Made by a program: the position numbers and the translations under genes
From: Setomelanomma holmii
Taxonomy: Eukaryota; Ascomycota; Dothideomycetes; Pleosporales; Phaeosphaeriaceae
Assembly (NCBI GenBank): GCA_010015745.1
Contig: ML978170.1
Coordinates: 248,001 to 312,000 of the forward strand
Length of the DNA: 64,000 bases
Direction of reading: 5' to 3'
The notes under the pieces: model-generated
What the model was told of the DNA's origin: nothing
The model's database searches: none
What the model saw: only the letters and a program-made list of their open reading frames with translations
Part shown: positions 36,651 through 47,972 of the stretch, piece after piece
How the letters are laid out: each line of letters starts with the position of its first letter
How positions within the stretch are numbered: the first letter of the stretch is position 1

Positions 36651-36739
36651 TGAATGGAGTGGGATTCGAACCCACGCTACTTTCGTAACTAGCAATATCC
36701 ACCTGAAGCTAGCGCCTTAGACCGCTCGGCCATCCATCC
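36651..36739 (-). tRNA. tRNA-Leu (anticodon CAG) with a short intron
   Basis: On the minus strand a full cloverleaf folds. The acceptor stem is GGATGGA with TCCATTC (one G-U pair) and the discriminator is A. The D arm lies in GGCCGAGCGGTCTAAGGC. The anticodon stem is CTAGC/GCTAG around loop TT-CAG-G, and the T arm is GTGGG-TTCGAAT-CCCAC. A long variable arm (TTACGAAAGTAGC) marks a class II tRNA, and with CAG this is leucine. Between the base after the anticodon and the 3' half of the loop there are about 7 extra nucleotides (TGGATAT), at the canonical nuclear intron position. The 89-nt gene would mature to about 82 nt plus CCA. Confidence 0.93.
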
Positions 36740-37558
36740 CCGAATGATGTATCCAATTTCTTATATTGAATTGTTATATATAGTACAAAATTCAACAAGG
36801 AGATGCAAAGCGTAAGCTCGCCGCGGTTCTGATTCTCAGCCAATGTGAATGTCGCAGGACCAGTCATCAGTACGAGTCCAATGGACTTCACTGCCAGGAT
36901 TGGGCTACACTAAGTGGGGTCACACGCCGACGAGAAGAGATTGCTGCTTCCCGCACGGTAGCAGGCTTGGCTCGCAACTTTGAATGTCATGCATCCAACG
37001 TATATCAGATGCTGAGTGATCTTGTCGAACTGTGACAGAATTAGCTCTATATACACCACATCTTGTCGTCTCTGGTGGGGCTCAGCTGAAGGCTCTCGCG
37101 GATACTATTAGGGTTAGCGACAACTTTACAAGGTAGTGAAGGCCTCATAGCACCTGCATTCAGTCCATAGTCATTACTCTAGAATTTCGCGCATACTTTC
37201 ACGAAGTCCCTATCGATATATCTAGGAAACGACGCTAAGGTGTCCCACCAGAGCTACGATGTGCAGTACGGCCGGCATTTCGATATGTGTAGCTGTAAAG
37301 AGGTTCGGCTTGATAAATTTTGCTCTCGAGCCGATACACGTCTGCAGTAAACGAATGAGCATGATAATATCCACAATGGCGGTTGATGCTTTGATTCTGC
37401 TTATATTATGGGGTGCCGCCAGGATTAATTCTGAAGGCTTCGTGAAGTTTCGATCGTAGGCCGACATCAAGTCTGCGTCTTCATTCATCCACTCATGAAG
37501 AACAACCCTACAGCCAGGCCCATTGCTCTGTAGCCCTCCATATTCCTCTCTCACTCGA
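36740..37558. other. Intergenic, tRNA 5' flank to KAP120 3' end
   Basis: About 0.8 kb, AT-richer than its surroundings; no gene seen. Confidence 0.45.
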
Positions 37559-40500
37559 CTACATGATCCCCAACTCCCCAAACCCCTTGACAACGTCCTT
37601 ATCTACCCTCTCCAGCCACTCCTCCTGAAACCTCTGCTCCCCACCACACTTCTGCACCGCCTGCTGCAAATGCTCACGTATGAACGCCACAAGATTGATC
37701 TGATGCACCGGATCGCTGTACATGAGTTCGCGTTTGCGCACGTCCTCCGGAGACTCGGGCTCGGTCTGGTGGTAGGGCTCTGGAGGCCAGAAGAGAGAGC
37801 TACGCAACGTCAGTCATACCTCGATGAAAAATATGTGGGGAAGGGACGGGATAGGAGGATACATACTCCACTCTCCGATCATCCATGCCATCTAGAAGTT
37901 CGCCGAGGACGTCTGTCCACACACCCATCAAGCTCTGCAATTTACCCAGCATCCACTCGCCCTCCTCCAAGAAGCGCGTCAGGACGAGACACATGAGTTT
38001 CTTGTTCGGTGCATCGCCAATGTTCTCAATATGTGAGAACCACTCTTCCAACAGCCAATCCGTCGTCTTTACCAGCGGCTCGTTGGTAACGTTGGGTAGC
38101 GCGGATAGCAGTGTTGATGGCGACGCCAGGCCAATGCGCGCGAGGACGGTGAAGTAGTCTGTTTCTACGACGCCATCAACGGCACGGGAAGGGAGTTCGC
38201 GGTAGGGGCCGTGGGATTGGTGGTGTGTGTATGCGCCGTGCAAGCCTTCGAGGACTTTTGCCAGGAAGCCGGTGGAGATCAGGTCCTGGGTCAGGACTTT
38301 GACGGCTTGTTCGCCACCGACGCCTTCTGCGCCGCGGATGATGCACTGCACGAGATGTGTCATTATGCCGTTTGCTTCGGGTTTGAGCGATCCTTGAAGC
38401 TCAGCGAGTGCTTGCAGGATCGCGGGGCGGAAGTTGTCTGCTAGCACTGCAGCTGGTGCGAGCAAAAGGTAAGCTTCAGTGATCTCGATTGCTTTTCTGA
38501 GTGTATCGTTGTCCATTGTAAAGAGTGGTAGCAAGTACTGGAGGAGGTTGAGCAGTTCCGGAGGGGTGGGTTCTGGAGATGATGGTGTTTGCGCTATGAT
38601 GGAAGACCATAGATCGAGGGCATCTTCGAGAAGGTAGACTTGCGTTTCGGACCCTGGTTCGATGGCGGACTGGATGATGGGCAGGAAGGAGACGTGGAAG
38701 GAGCGCGAATCTGCCTTCATGGCGTTTGTCAATCGAGACAGCATTGTGAGGATAGCCTGCTTCATGAGATGCTCGTCGCCGGACTGTTCCCATAGGGGTG
38801 GTAGGAGGGATATGATGGAGTTGGCGTACGGTGTGATCTGTGTTGGTCAGTGCCGAGCAGAGAAGAACAGTCAGTACTACTTACATTATGCTCGAGTCTC
38901 TCGACAACAATGCTGATGGTGTTCAGCAATGCCATCTTAGTCTCCGCAAGCTCAACCTCTTGTATCAGCGCCATCAGCCGGTCCAGCGTGACCGGCGCAT
39001 ATGGTAAGAAGTTATCGGCATGAAACTCCCACTCGTCTGCGACGTCCTTGAATTTCCGCCCAGCAGTCACTCGGACGACTTGATCATTGAGCGGATCATT
39101 CTTGTCCATCAAATGCTGAAAGATCTGGTAGACGATGGGTTTCTTCTCTTTTGCAATCTTGATTGCTATCCATTGCGAGATGATGATTGCAATGCGCCGG
39201 CGGATGATGTTGTAGCCCGGCTTTTGCTTGCTCACTTCAGCAACTAGGGTGTTTTCGAGGAAAGAGTCAAAGTCGACCTGATCGTGGAGTATGTCGGCAG
39301 CCAGACCGATGGCGGTGTACACAGAGTCCTTGAAAAGAACGTCTTCATTATCGGGTGCTGTGACATGTCAGCGAAGCGCATCGTGAGCGATGCTGGTACT
39401 CACTCGCAACTGTGTAGAAGACTTGGAGAAGAGGCTGGACGATCAAATCTTTGTAATTCTTTGCGAGATCTAAGAACAGCTTCTCGGCGCAAGGACGGAT
39501 GGCGAACTCCCAGTCCTCGGCGCCCTCTTCCATTTTCTCCCATTCGTCGGGTTCCTCTTCCCACATGCGGAGATCGCTGGGCCGGAAGACAAAGAAGCGC
39601 GTTACAAGAGCTGACATCATTTCGCGAACAAGGTCATCAGTAAGAAGCTGTGTTTTGATCATCTGAGTTGCGTCGTTCTTCTCGTCCTTTTCCTGCTGTT
39701 GCTTGTATCGGAAAGTCTGTGTAGGGTAGAAGACCATTTTGACACATGCTCGTATTATCAGAAGGCCCTTCAATCCGAGTCGCTCTATTATGGGAGTCTC
39801 ATCGTCAGCATCACCATCGGTACCTATTCTGGCGCCGTCGATCGACTTGGATCCCCAGGTCTCTCCTAACTTGGAGATCAGGCTCCAATAGTCGCGCACG
39901 AGGTCTAGCGTGTTCGGCAGGTGCACAAAGTCTGCTGGATGGGTAACGGCCATATTTAGATGGAGCTTAGATAGCTGCATCAAGTGCTTCTCGATCAGCC
40001 TTTGCACGCTGGATGCGAGTGGCGTATCCTCTGAGGCGACATATTGGAAAAAGTCTCCAAAGTGGCGGCGAGTCAGGGTCCAGAATTGCTGGACGTCCTT
40101 GTCCCTACCTGGGAAGTCATAGCCTGCGATCAAAAGCCGTCGAAGGATCTTTATGGCAAGCAAGCTGGTCTCGATACTGTCGATTGCACCGCCTTCGTCT
40201 TCGCCGCCATCGCGGAAGAAGGCTTGCCAGGTCTTTACTTTGTTCACATATATGGTGCCCAACACGTTGAGTATCTCCGGCGTGACGGTTTGTAGGTTCT
40301 GGCGTGTACGAAGCAAGCGGCCCGTCGAGAGCTCCTTGACGATGTAGAGTAGAACGAGGAGGGCTCGAGGGAGTTGGAGACGGTAGGCATTGGGGTCGGT
40401 CGAGGCGCGGAGGATCTGGAGCAGCTGCTGGAAGAGATCTGGCCTACACAGAGTCAGTCGCTATCAATACACATCATCATCAGACTTGCCAGTCGTTGGG

Positions 40501-40997
40501 AAACTCGAAGCGAACAATCTTCGCAACAACCAATGCGTTCTGCAGTGCCAGCCGCTGGTCTGCCTCATTGACCGCGCTCTCAAGGAGCCGGGATCTTATA
40601 GCACGTTTGTCTTCTTTGCTCACAGCGCTGTCATGGAGTCAGTGTAAAGTCATACAATTCCGCTTGTGGCTTTACTTCGTCGCAGTTTTGCGCCAATACT
40701 TCTCGATGCCGTTCTTGAGTTGGATGATGGCGAGGTAGCGTACTTCGATCGGAAGGGACTTGTCTAGGAAGACGGACTATACAAACATTAGCACCTCCGC
40801 TGACTGAGTGGCACCCTGCATACCTGAAGCAGTGGGTAGAAGCCTGATGCCTTTTCCCACTCCTGTAACTGCTTCGTCCCGGTTTGAATCTGCGTGGGGT
40901 TTGTCGACGATGCTGAGCGCAGGACATGGTATAGGATGCCCTCGGTCAGAGGATTGGCCTCACCAGGCACTTCTATGGCACTGAACTCCACGTTCAT
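37559..40997 (-). CDS. KAP120: Importin-beta family karyopherin KAP120 / importin-11
   Basis: Ran-dependent nuclear import receptor made of HEAT repeats. Seven exons, 40824-40997, 40676-40776, 40490-40627, 39404-40443, 38885-39357, 37867-38837 and 37559-37799, give 1045 aa and all phases close. The N-terminal importin-beta (IBN_N) region is TKQLQEWEKASGFYPLLQ, SLPIEVRYLAIIQLKNGIEK, then FPNDW joined to PDLFQQLLQILRAS. Helical HEAT-like repeats continue throughout. The end, DSLFWPPEPYHQTEPESPED then VKGFGELGIM, is typical of the KAP120/IPO11 group. Intron 3 uses a GC donor (TG|GCAAGT); no GT donor fits the frame. The start MNVEFSAIEVPGE is the first ATG that gives the conserved N-terminus. Its length matches yeast KAP120 (about 1030 aa). 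Confidence 0.93.
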
Positions 40998-41595
40998 GTT
41001 GCGCGCTGTAGTGTGCCAGTGCGGCGGTGGTGGGGTATGTCTTGCCAAATTCAAAAGTTGCTCAGGGAAATCTTCAAAGTGTGCGCGCTCCTCAACTGGC
41101 AGCGCAGACAATGGTGAGCGTGAGAGGTCCTGCTCACCCAGGCCAAAGGTAAAATGAAGAAGCAGCGTGCATGAGACGCGTTCCAAAAAGTTCCCACGTG
41201 CGTCACACCGCGGGACCCTGGCGATCGCTGCTTCCCGTTTGGGTCAAGAGAAGGGTAGCCTGTGGCACGCGCATATTGCACTGCGCCGGTTACTCAGAAA
41301 ATGCAAAAGACGTATCAGCACGTAGTTGTCTTATTAAGAATGTTGCATACAAAGGTATTCGATACCATGTCAGGTCCCAGAACGTATTCACATGCTCACC
41401 ATGTTCAATGTTCTCTCCGCAAGCTCGCCTAAACCTGCCGCTCCTCCTCAATGCATAGCGACGTCGAACCTCGGCCCATCTATTCACGCAAACATCAGCC
41501 CATCGCTCTCGAGACACCCAATCGTCGCAATATAACACCATCGCCAGACCCGGACAATATCCTTTGATGTAGTCGTCGACGACCAATGCCCTCCG
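40998..41595. promoter_or_regulatory. Divergent promoter region KAP120/PEX2
   Basis: About 0.6 kb between divergent starts. Contains no gene; the last 10 bases before PEX2 hold an upstream ATG (separate entry). Confidence 0.5.
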
Positions 41596-41681
41596 ATGCC
41601 TGCAGCCGACTTCGCAGCCGCTCAAGAGCGCATCGCAGCCCGTCGCGCCCAACGCGCCGCCTCGCAACGCGCACACCATGA
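41586..41681 (+). promoter_or_regulatory. Upstream ORF overlapping the PEX2 start
   Basis: An ATG at 41586 in CCA-ATG-C context opens a 31-codon frame that ends with TGA at 41679-41681. It is out of frame with PEX2, whose ATG is at 41596. Because it overlaps the main start, ribosomes that use it cannot simply reinitiate at the PEX2 ATG. Whether it lies in the mRNA depends on the unmapped transcription start. Confidence 0.45.
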
Positions 41682-43170
41682 TGCCTCCAAGCCCTCACGC
41701 ACACGATCGCTCCTCCCATTCCCATTCCGCTCAGCATGGGACGCCATAAGCGGGCGCGAAGGCACGAGACCCGAGTTCCGTGTTGGACAAGTCGACGCCG
41801 AGCTCCTGGACGAAGAACTCCTCGAACTGCTCAAGGGCCAAGTAGGCGAGGGACTGAAGTACTTTGGCTCGCACATCACCGACAACTGGAGTCCCGAGAT
41901 TCTCCTGTCGCTGCGCCTGATACTATTCAAGCTGAGTATCTGGGACCAAAATGCCAGCTACGGCGCACATCTCCAAGGCCTGCGATATACAGACGCACGC
42001 TCGAACGCGCCAAACCGCCCGCCGCCAAAACCATGGCAGAAGGCCGCGTACGGCTTCATCACAATTGGCGGCAGATACGCGTGGACAAAGTGGGAAGAAT
42101 ACCTCCTCTCCGCGTCAGAAGACTACACAAGGCCCGAAAGTCCGCAACTTAAACTGCTCTCTGCGCTCACGGAACGCCTCAACTCCGCGCATGACGTCGC
42201 CTCCCTCGCCTCCTTCCTCGTGTTCCTAGTCAACGGGCGCTACAGAACGATAACAGATCGTTTGGTAAGACTGCGTCTAACGCCAACATCACACTCCACA
42301 TCCCGCGAAGTCAGCTTCGAATACCTCAACCGCCAACTCGTCTGGCACGCCTTCACCGAATTTCTACTCTTCCTCCTTCCTCTCGTCGGCATATCGCGCT
42401 GGCGCAGAATCCTCTCCCGTACATGGCGCAAGCTACGCGCCTCTATATACAGCCTCTTCGGTCGCGCGAAACCCTCTTCTTCAGATGATGACGAAGAAGA
42501 CGCGAAAACCGGAGAGCTAGGGTTTCTACCAGAACGCACCTGCGCAATCTGCTACCGCGACCAAAACCCCACCACCCAATCCGAAGCAGACATCCTCGCC
42601 TCGAGCGCAGGCGGCGGCGGCGTCGTCGGCTCCGCAGCAACAGACATAACGAACCCGTACGCCGCAATCCCCTGTGGGTGTGTATACTGCTTCGCATGCC
42701 TGGCGCAACGCATCGCAAACGAAGAAGGCGAGGGCTGGACGTGTCTGCGGTGCGGCGCGCTTGTGAAGGAATGCGAGCCGTGGAGTGGGGACATCATTGA
42801 GGAGAAATCACGACATGGCGGGGGTGAGAGGCCGGAGAGTCGTGATGCAGCTGGGAATATCAAATCTGTTGGCTTCGCTAGTTTGACCAGCGACGATGCA
42901 ACAAGCGAAGAAAAAGCGACGCTACGAGAAATTGAGCCCATGCCAGAAGACGAGCATGCGAATGTCGAGGAAAGCGAGGACAGTCGATTAGAAAAGACGC
43001 GTGGATTAGATCTGGGTGAGAGTCTGGCGTTTACGGAGAGTTCGGAGTGGGCAAGGGCGAGCGAGGAGCGGAGTAGTAGTGGAAGTGAGGAGGATGAGCA
43101 GAGTGAGGAGTATGATGAGGATGAGGAAGAGGAGGGGGAGGAGTTGGGTGGGTTTGAGTATGATCAATGA
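41596..43170 (+). CDS. PEX2: Peroxisome biogenesis factor 2 (RING E3 peroxin)
   Basis: Peroxisomal membrane E3 ubiquitin ligase that, with PEX10 and PEX12, ubiquitinates the receptor PEX5. A single exon of 524 aa. The Pex2/Pex12 N-terminal domain is clear (RVGQVDAELLDEELLELL, ILLSLRLILFKLSIWDQNAS), with membrane segments such as VASLASFLVFLVNGRYRT and WHAFTEFLLFLLPLVGISRW. The C-terminal RING begins CAICYRDQNP near residue 315 and continues IPCGCVYCFACL and WTCLRCG near 380; the first half holds a Gly/Ser-rich insertion. A highly acidic tail of about 130 residues (runs of Glu/Asp, ending LGGFEYDQ) is longer than in model PEX2 proteins. The start at 41596 is overlapped by a short upstream frame. 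The gene converges on the zinc-finger gene at 43457. Confidence 0.92.
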   Translation: MPAADFAAAQERIAARRAQRAASQRAHHDASKPSRTRSLLPFPFRSAWDAISGREGTRPEFRVGQVDAELLDEELLELLKGQVGEGLKYFGSHITDNWSPEILLSLRLILFKLSIWDQNASYGAHLQGLRYTDARSNAPNRPPPKPWQKAAYGFITIGGRYAWTKWEEYLLSASEDYTRPESPQLKLLSALTERLNSAHDVASLASFLVFLVNGRYRTITDRLVRLRLTPTSHSTSREVSFEYLNRQLVWHAFTEFLLFLLPLVGISRWRRILSRTWRKLRASIYSLFGRAKPSSSDDDEEDAKTGELGFLPERTCAICYRDQNPTTQSEADILASSAGGGGVVGSAATDITNPYAAIPCGCVYCFACLAQRIANEEGEGWTCLRCGALVKECEPWSGDIIEEKSRHGGGERPESRDAAGNIKSVGFASLTSDDATSEEKATLREIEPMPEDEHANVEESEDSRLEKTRGLDLGESLAFTESSEWARASEERSSSGSEEDEQSEEYDEDEEEEGEELGGFEYDQ

Positions 43171-43456
43171 TAGCTGGCAGCATTTATAGCGAGTTTGACC
43201 GCGTGGTGAAGCGGTGAAAATGATTTGGATACCCTTTTCTACTAGGTCATGCCTTTCATGGATGCTGTTGACTCCGTTCGAGGTTGCGCTTGAGACGTGC
43301 TGCTTCGAGCGCATGCGGCCTGGCGATACTGCATATGAGCTTTGCTCGCTCGCGCTGCCCGTCGCGCCAACATGAATCTGGTCTAGTATGCTATCAACGC
43401 CTGCTCTTACGCAGCTGTGCTGCAGTCCTACCAAACCATACATCTCACATCGACTC

Positions 43457-44501
43457 CTACGTCCTCATAAACTCCGCAAACCTCGGCAGCGCCGCCATCT
43501 TCTCCTCTGGACTGATACTATCGTCATTATAAATCAGCCGCATGTTCTTGTCCTTCTTGCTCTTCTTGTCCTCCTTCTTCTCCGGTACTTCCTTCTGCAC
43601 GCCCGCAATGAGGTCGTCAATAGACGATTGTATTGCATCGGGAGGCGCAGCGAATCCAGGTCGCGGTGGCAATGCACCAACCTGGCCTGGCACGCTGCCT
43701 GGTCGGGGCGGTGCGGCGCCGTTTGTAGGTGAGAAGGGAGGAGGTTGGCCTGGGAAGCCTTGAGGTGGATACGATGGGGCGGGGAGGGCAGCTGGAGGAG
43801 CGCCGTAGGACGGTTGGACGGCTGGCGGTGTCTGGTTCAAATGTTAGCTTTCTAGTTATCTCCAAATTGATACGAATCCACGTACTGGATTCGTCACCAC
43901 CTCTGCAACAGCAGGAGGCAGTGGTAGAACGCCATTCTTCCTATCTGTCCTGTACTTGTCTGCCCTCTGCTCAATCTCCTCCAATGTCTCCGTGACCTTT
44001 GCGCGCTTGTTTGGTGGCGCAGTGCCGTTGGTGTACAGCCCTCGAATAGGATTGCCCGTTATTCGCGCGCGCTCCTGCTCCTCTGCGAAATGTGCTTGTG
44101 TAACCTGCTGGTTGTGCTGGTCGATAATCTCGGCAGGGACACCTTCCATGCCGAAGATTTCAATCTCGAGGCCTTGTCGGCCTGGGTTCGCGTTCTCGAC
44201 ATGTGTAAGGTTCTCCTTGTGGACTTGGTTCATGTGCACAGAGAGACCTGCGTGTGAATGTCAGTGCGTTTTCTTCTTGAGCGCTTCCTTGAGCTCGATC
44301 GCGCCATGCTGCATCATCTCCGGGGACTTGTGTACCTCCGGCGGTGTTTAATCTTCTCCCGCAGCGATCGCATTTGAAGTGTTTAGCTTTCTGGTGAGAG
44401 ATGAGAATCTTCAGGTCGTCAAAGTCGCGCTCGCAATAGTAACACCATGGGCGCTCCAATTTCTGGTTCAGGTCTGGGTATCTCTTGCGCTTCTTCGTCA
44501 T
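43457..44501 (-). CDS. BuGZ/ZNF207-like C2H2 zinc-finger protein
   Basis: Fungal relative of animal BuGZ (ZNF207), a spindle-matrix protein linked to BUB3 and splicing; the role in fungi is inferred only. Exons 44336-44501, 43886-44247 and 43457-43831 give 300 aa with phases closing. The N-terminus is the hallmark MTKKRKRYPDLNQKLERPWC, followed by two C2H2 fingers (CYYCERDFDDLKILISHQKA, FKCDRCGRRLNTAGGLSVHM). The block EIEIFGMEGVPAEIIDQH is typical of the family. The second half is Pro/Gly/Ala-rich and low-complexity, as in BuGZ, which phase-separates. The end has KKEDKKSKKDKNMRLIYND. No GLEBS (BUB3-binding) motif was recognised, so BUB3 binding cannot be claimed. Confidence 0.88.
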
Positions 44502-45023
44502 CTTCGCGGTCGGTTGGGGTGTGGTCTTGGGATGGGGTGTTGTCGAGTCGGCTGTGGCTTCCTCGAGCTCTAGGAGGTGAGGTCCGCTAGCGCGTGGCGG
44601 CCTTGGCGTACATTCGCAGTTTTCTGCGCGTGAATCTCGACTGAACCTTCACCTCCATATCAGCATGTCCATCATGGGTGACTGTCAGCTCCAATATGAG
44701 CAGACTGCCTTGAACCCTCTGCTGAGTCATATCTAGCTACAGCAACTCGCACACCAGCCACTCGAGTCTTCGACAAAATCACGAGTCCTTTTGAGGAGCA
44801 TCCCGTATCCTCGCGTCTTGCGTCGAAGCGGTGTATGCGGCTGCACTCCTGTGCGTGCTTCTTTCGTTGCCAGAACAAACAAAGGTCCTTCATAGTTCAG
44901 ACTTCTTCACTCTTCGGAGAAATCATCCACGAAGAGTTTGACTCCTTGGTTACCTACATTTACTTGGCCAATCCGATACCTTCCTTCACTAAGACATGTT
45001 GGAGCATAACTTGCCACAGCATC
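44502..45023. other. Intergenic, zinc-finger promoter to UCH 3' end
   Basis: About 0.5 kb; no supported gene. Confidence 0.45.
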
Positions 45024-45819
45024 TTAAGTCTCGGTTGGCACCAGGGCCATCAAACTGAAGTTCAAGTTGCCGTCCTCCAGCCCAATCATGCCACGGACCA
45101 CGTCCAGACATTGCTTTGACAAAACGTCTTCATTTGCTGGCATCAGGCCAAAGTCGATGGGCTGCTCACGATCGCCATCGAGCTGATACAAGTGATCGTT
45201 ATTGTGTGACCGGACAAAGCAGACGTAATGATAATCCACTTCATCATCAGCATTTTCCGGTGCTTCAGTGTCGCCCTTCCGCGCCACTCGAGCGTACGCT
45301 TCTTCAAGCTCTGCGTCGCCCTCCAGCTGAAGAGCCAGATTATGAGGGTTGAGAGACAGGGCTTCAGACTGGAGCCTGGCAATGATCGAGGTCGAAGCTG
45401 AGGCACATCAGCACATCACCGTCCACGATGCACACCCTTCTCGCACCTCTCATATTCCGTGCTTCACCATTACAAATTGCATGAAGGATAGCATACAATC
45501 CACAAGCATTGTTGATGGTTTGCTTGAAGAAGCTCACATCGCTGTCACTATGCGTGGTTTCATACGGCTCGCGTTTGGCATCTTCGTCGCGAACTTTATC
45601 CTTGTATGCCGGCGTCGTGGGAAATACCAATATCAGAGCATAGGCAGGCCGCGGGAGGAACGCCAGCAGCTCTGGGTCGTCTAGGGATAGAACGTCTTGA
45701 AACTCTAGCGTAGTTGAGACTCCAAGCTGGTGTATGAGCTCGGTGAAGACTTCGGGATTTGATTCGAGTGGGATGAAGTGCTTGCGGTAAGCATGCGAGG
45801 GCTTTGAAAGTGTGCTCAT
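45024..45819 (-). CDS. YUH1: Ubiquitin C-terminal hydrolase (peptidase C12, UCHL3/YUH1 type)
   Basis: Cysteine protease that removes small adducts from the ubiquitin C-terminus. The N-terminus is canonical (HFIPLESNPEVFTELIHQLG). The oxyanion Gln (FFKQTINNACG, Q100) and catalytic Cys (C106 in NNACGLYAILHA) are present. The catalytic His lies in VDYHYVCFVRSHNNDHLYQL and the Asp in the following LDGDREQPIDFG. Two exons: exon 1 runs from 45819 to about 45430, exon 2 from about 45365 to 45024. The junction is ambiguous between two donor/acceptor pairs (GTGCGA or GTGTGC; acceptors in the CAG/AAG cluster near 45360-45370), either of which keeps the frame into ALSLNPHNLALQLEGD. At about 240 aa it fits the short YUH1/UCHL3 subgroup rather than UCH37. 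Confidence 0.88.
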
Positions 45820-46142
45820 TGTCCCTCGTTATCGCTCTTAAGAGCACGCGCGTGTCGAGGTTGTGTTGCTTGCACGCATTGGTGTGGGTGAGAGACAGTG
45901 GTGCCCAGGTGCTATCCCCAATCAAGTCGGAGGATCGCGCCTCACTGCCCCCGCCTTTTGCTGCTTGCTCACCACGGCTCGTATCTACAAGCAACAGCTT
46001 CAAAACCCATATACTCTGTCACTCCAATGTTGTGTTTTACTTGGTGCAAAAACGTACGTCATACTTCGCACATATCGACCTCCACCACTTGATTCCTTCG
46101 CAAGTCAGAACTAGGGTGTAACCATGCATCCTGCGCCTGGAC
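45820..46142. other. Boundary between housekeeping block and accessory region
   Basis: About 320 bp between the UCH start and the first recognisable codons of the HET pseudogene; contains the UCH promoter. Nothing else seen. Confidence 0.4.
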
Positions 46143-46235
46143 ATGTATTGTTTGTGTCCTGATCTCCAGCGTGGAGAAGTTCGGGTCCTGACACTCTACG
46201 ATGACAGAGGAGACCCTGAGTCCCCACTGGACTGC

Positions 46236-46243
46236 ACTTTTAG
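46236..46243. repeat. 8-bp target-site duplication, left copy (hAT-1)
   Basis: ACTTTTAG immediately precedes the left terminal repeat and is repeated exactly at 47994-48001. Eight bp is the hAT hallmark. Confidence 0.9.
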
Positions 46244-46264
46244 CAGAGTGTCCAACAATCAAGC
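46244..46264 (+). repeat. hAT-1 left terminal inverted repeat
   Basis: 21 bp starting CAGAGTGTCC; pairs with 47973-47993 with two mismatches. Confidence 0.88.
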
Positions 46265-46489
46265 TTGCTTGAATGGCTTGATTGGCGGGCTTGCAGTTTG
46301 GCAATTCAAGCAATTCAATCTCCAGTATAGTAATTTGTTAGTCAAGTCAATCTTAGAGAGAAGGCTTGATTGGCTTGATTGATTGGCTTGCACTTTACCT
46401 TGCTGGCTAGTGGGACTTAGGCGAATTTTAAGGAGGCTTGAGGTGCCATAGCCTAAAAAGTTCGTGATAGTTTTTTGGTGTTGAGTTTT

Positions 46490-47820
46490 GCTTACTCAGC
46501 TATATACTCAATCTCATTGGCCAAGCTATCATATTCGGGAAGGACAAAGACACGAGAGAGGAGCTGGCAGAGGAGGAGGCATTCATGGCGGACTGGCGCC
46601 GCGAAGGCCCCTTGGGTGTGCTGATGGACCTTATCAACTATATCAAAACGCCGCAACAGCACGAGCTTTCTGCGGACTTTCAACGAGCTGCTACCGGTAA
46701 CCGAGTGCTGCCTTCCTACGAACGACTCGAAATCCTTGAGCCGGTAAAGCCAGTCGTCACGCGCTGGAACTCCTTCTACTGCGCCTTTGAGCGCGCCACC
46801 CACCTCCACGGCGCGTACGATTTGTATGCAAATCACCATATAAGAGCAACAGCAGCTGCAGATGCGCACGCAGCGTCAAAGGGCAACAAGCAGCCTGACG
46901 CTCCTTCGTGGATGAGATCGACCGGGCTTGAGGCTGGCGATTGGGTAGTCATCACGCAGTATATAGAGACGCTGAAGCCGCTCAAATCTGCAACAGAGCG
47001 CCTCGAAGGCCGCGGCGAGGCAGGCAAAATTGGTGGTATTTACGAGATTATACCAGTCTTTGAGTAACTACTCACTAACCTTGAAGCGCTTGCTGCGCCG
47101 TACGAGCACGTCAACTATAACGCTCACTCTGAAGCTCTAGAGGACCACCTCGCAATCAACCTTAGAGCCGCCTGGAAAAAAGCCAACGACTACTACGAGA
47201 AGCTTGACGCGTCGACTGCTTACTACGCTGCTGTCTGCCTCGATCCATACTACAAGTACTACTGCAATAACGCCTGGCGAGATAGAGTCGGTTGGTTAGA
47301 GAGGAATAGCGCTGGCCTTCAGCGACTTTGGGCAGAGTATAAGCCACTGCGGCAGCCTCCACCTGGCCTGAGGTTGACGGCAACGAGCAGTATAGATGAG
47401 GCAATTGGTGCGTTTGTTAACGCCAGCAGCGAAGACGACGATGTCAGCCTTGATGAGCTTGAACGCTGGAAGAAATACGAGCCAAAATGGACGACAGAGC
47501 AGTACAACAAGGAGGGCAATCCAGTCAAATACTGGATGAATTTGCGACCAAAATACCCCTGTCTTGCCAGCTTCGCAATCGATGTTATGACTACCCCTGC
47601 CTCAAGCTGTGACTGTGAGCGTATGTTCAGCGAGCTTGGCGATCTATTAGAGCCCAGGAGACGAGCGATTGGAGCGCAGCTATTGGCTGCTATACAGCTG
47701 GCGAGATCATGGGTAAGAGCAGGCGTTCAGCTGCCTCCAGATGGACCAGAGGAGGACGTTACTGACGAGCAGCTTACGGCAGAGTATCGTCTATGCGAGT
47801 GGGAGGATTTAGCTAAGTAA
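46490..47820 (+). pseudogene. hAT transposase, C-terminal part only, one in-frame stop
   Basis: Continuous frame from about 46490 (YILNLIGQAIIFGKD) through WRREGPLGVLMDLINYIKTP, VVTRWNSFYCAFERA and the hAT C-terminal dimerisation domain (SFAIDVMTTPASSCDCERMF, SELGDLLEPRRRAI) to TAA at 47818-47820. The only interruption is TAA at 47065-47067 in IIPVFE-stop-LLTNLEAL; the related copy at 54.7-57.3 kb has Tyr there. The N-terminal BED finger and first catalytic region, seen in the other copy, are missing. Codon use and length of open frame suggest recent decay. Confidence 0.88.
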
Positions 47821-47972
47821 TTTGTGTACAAAACGAACGTCTGAGCATCAATCTATTCAATCTGCAAGCAACCTGCAATCAAGCCAATCCTAAACGTTCA
47901 CCAAATCAAGCAAGCCAATCAGAGCTCTCGAAATACACCAATCACGCCAATCTTGGGCCTCCAGATTGCTTG

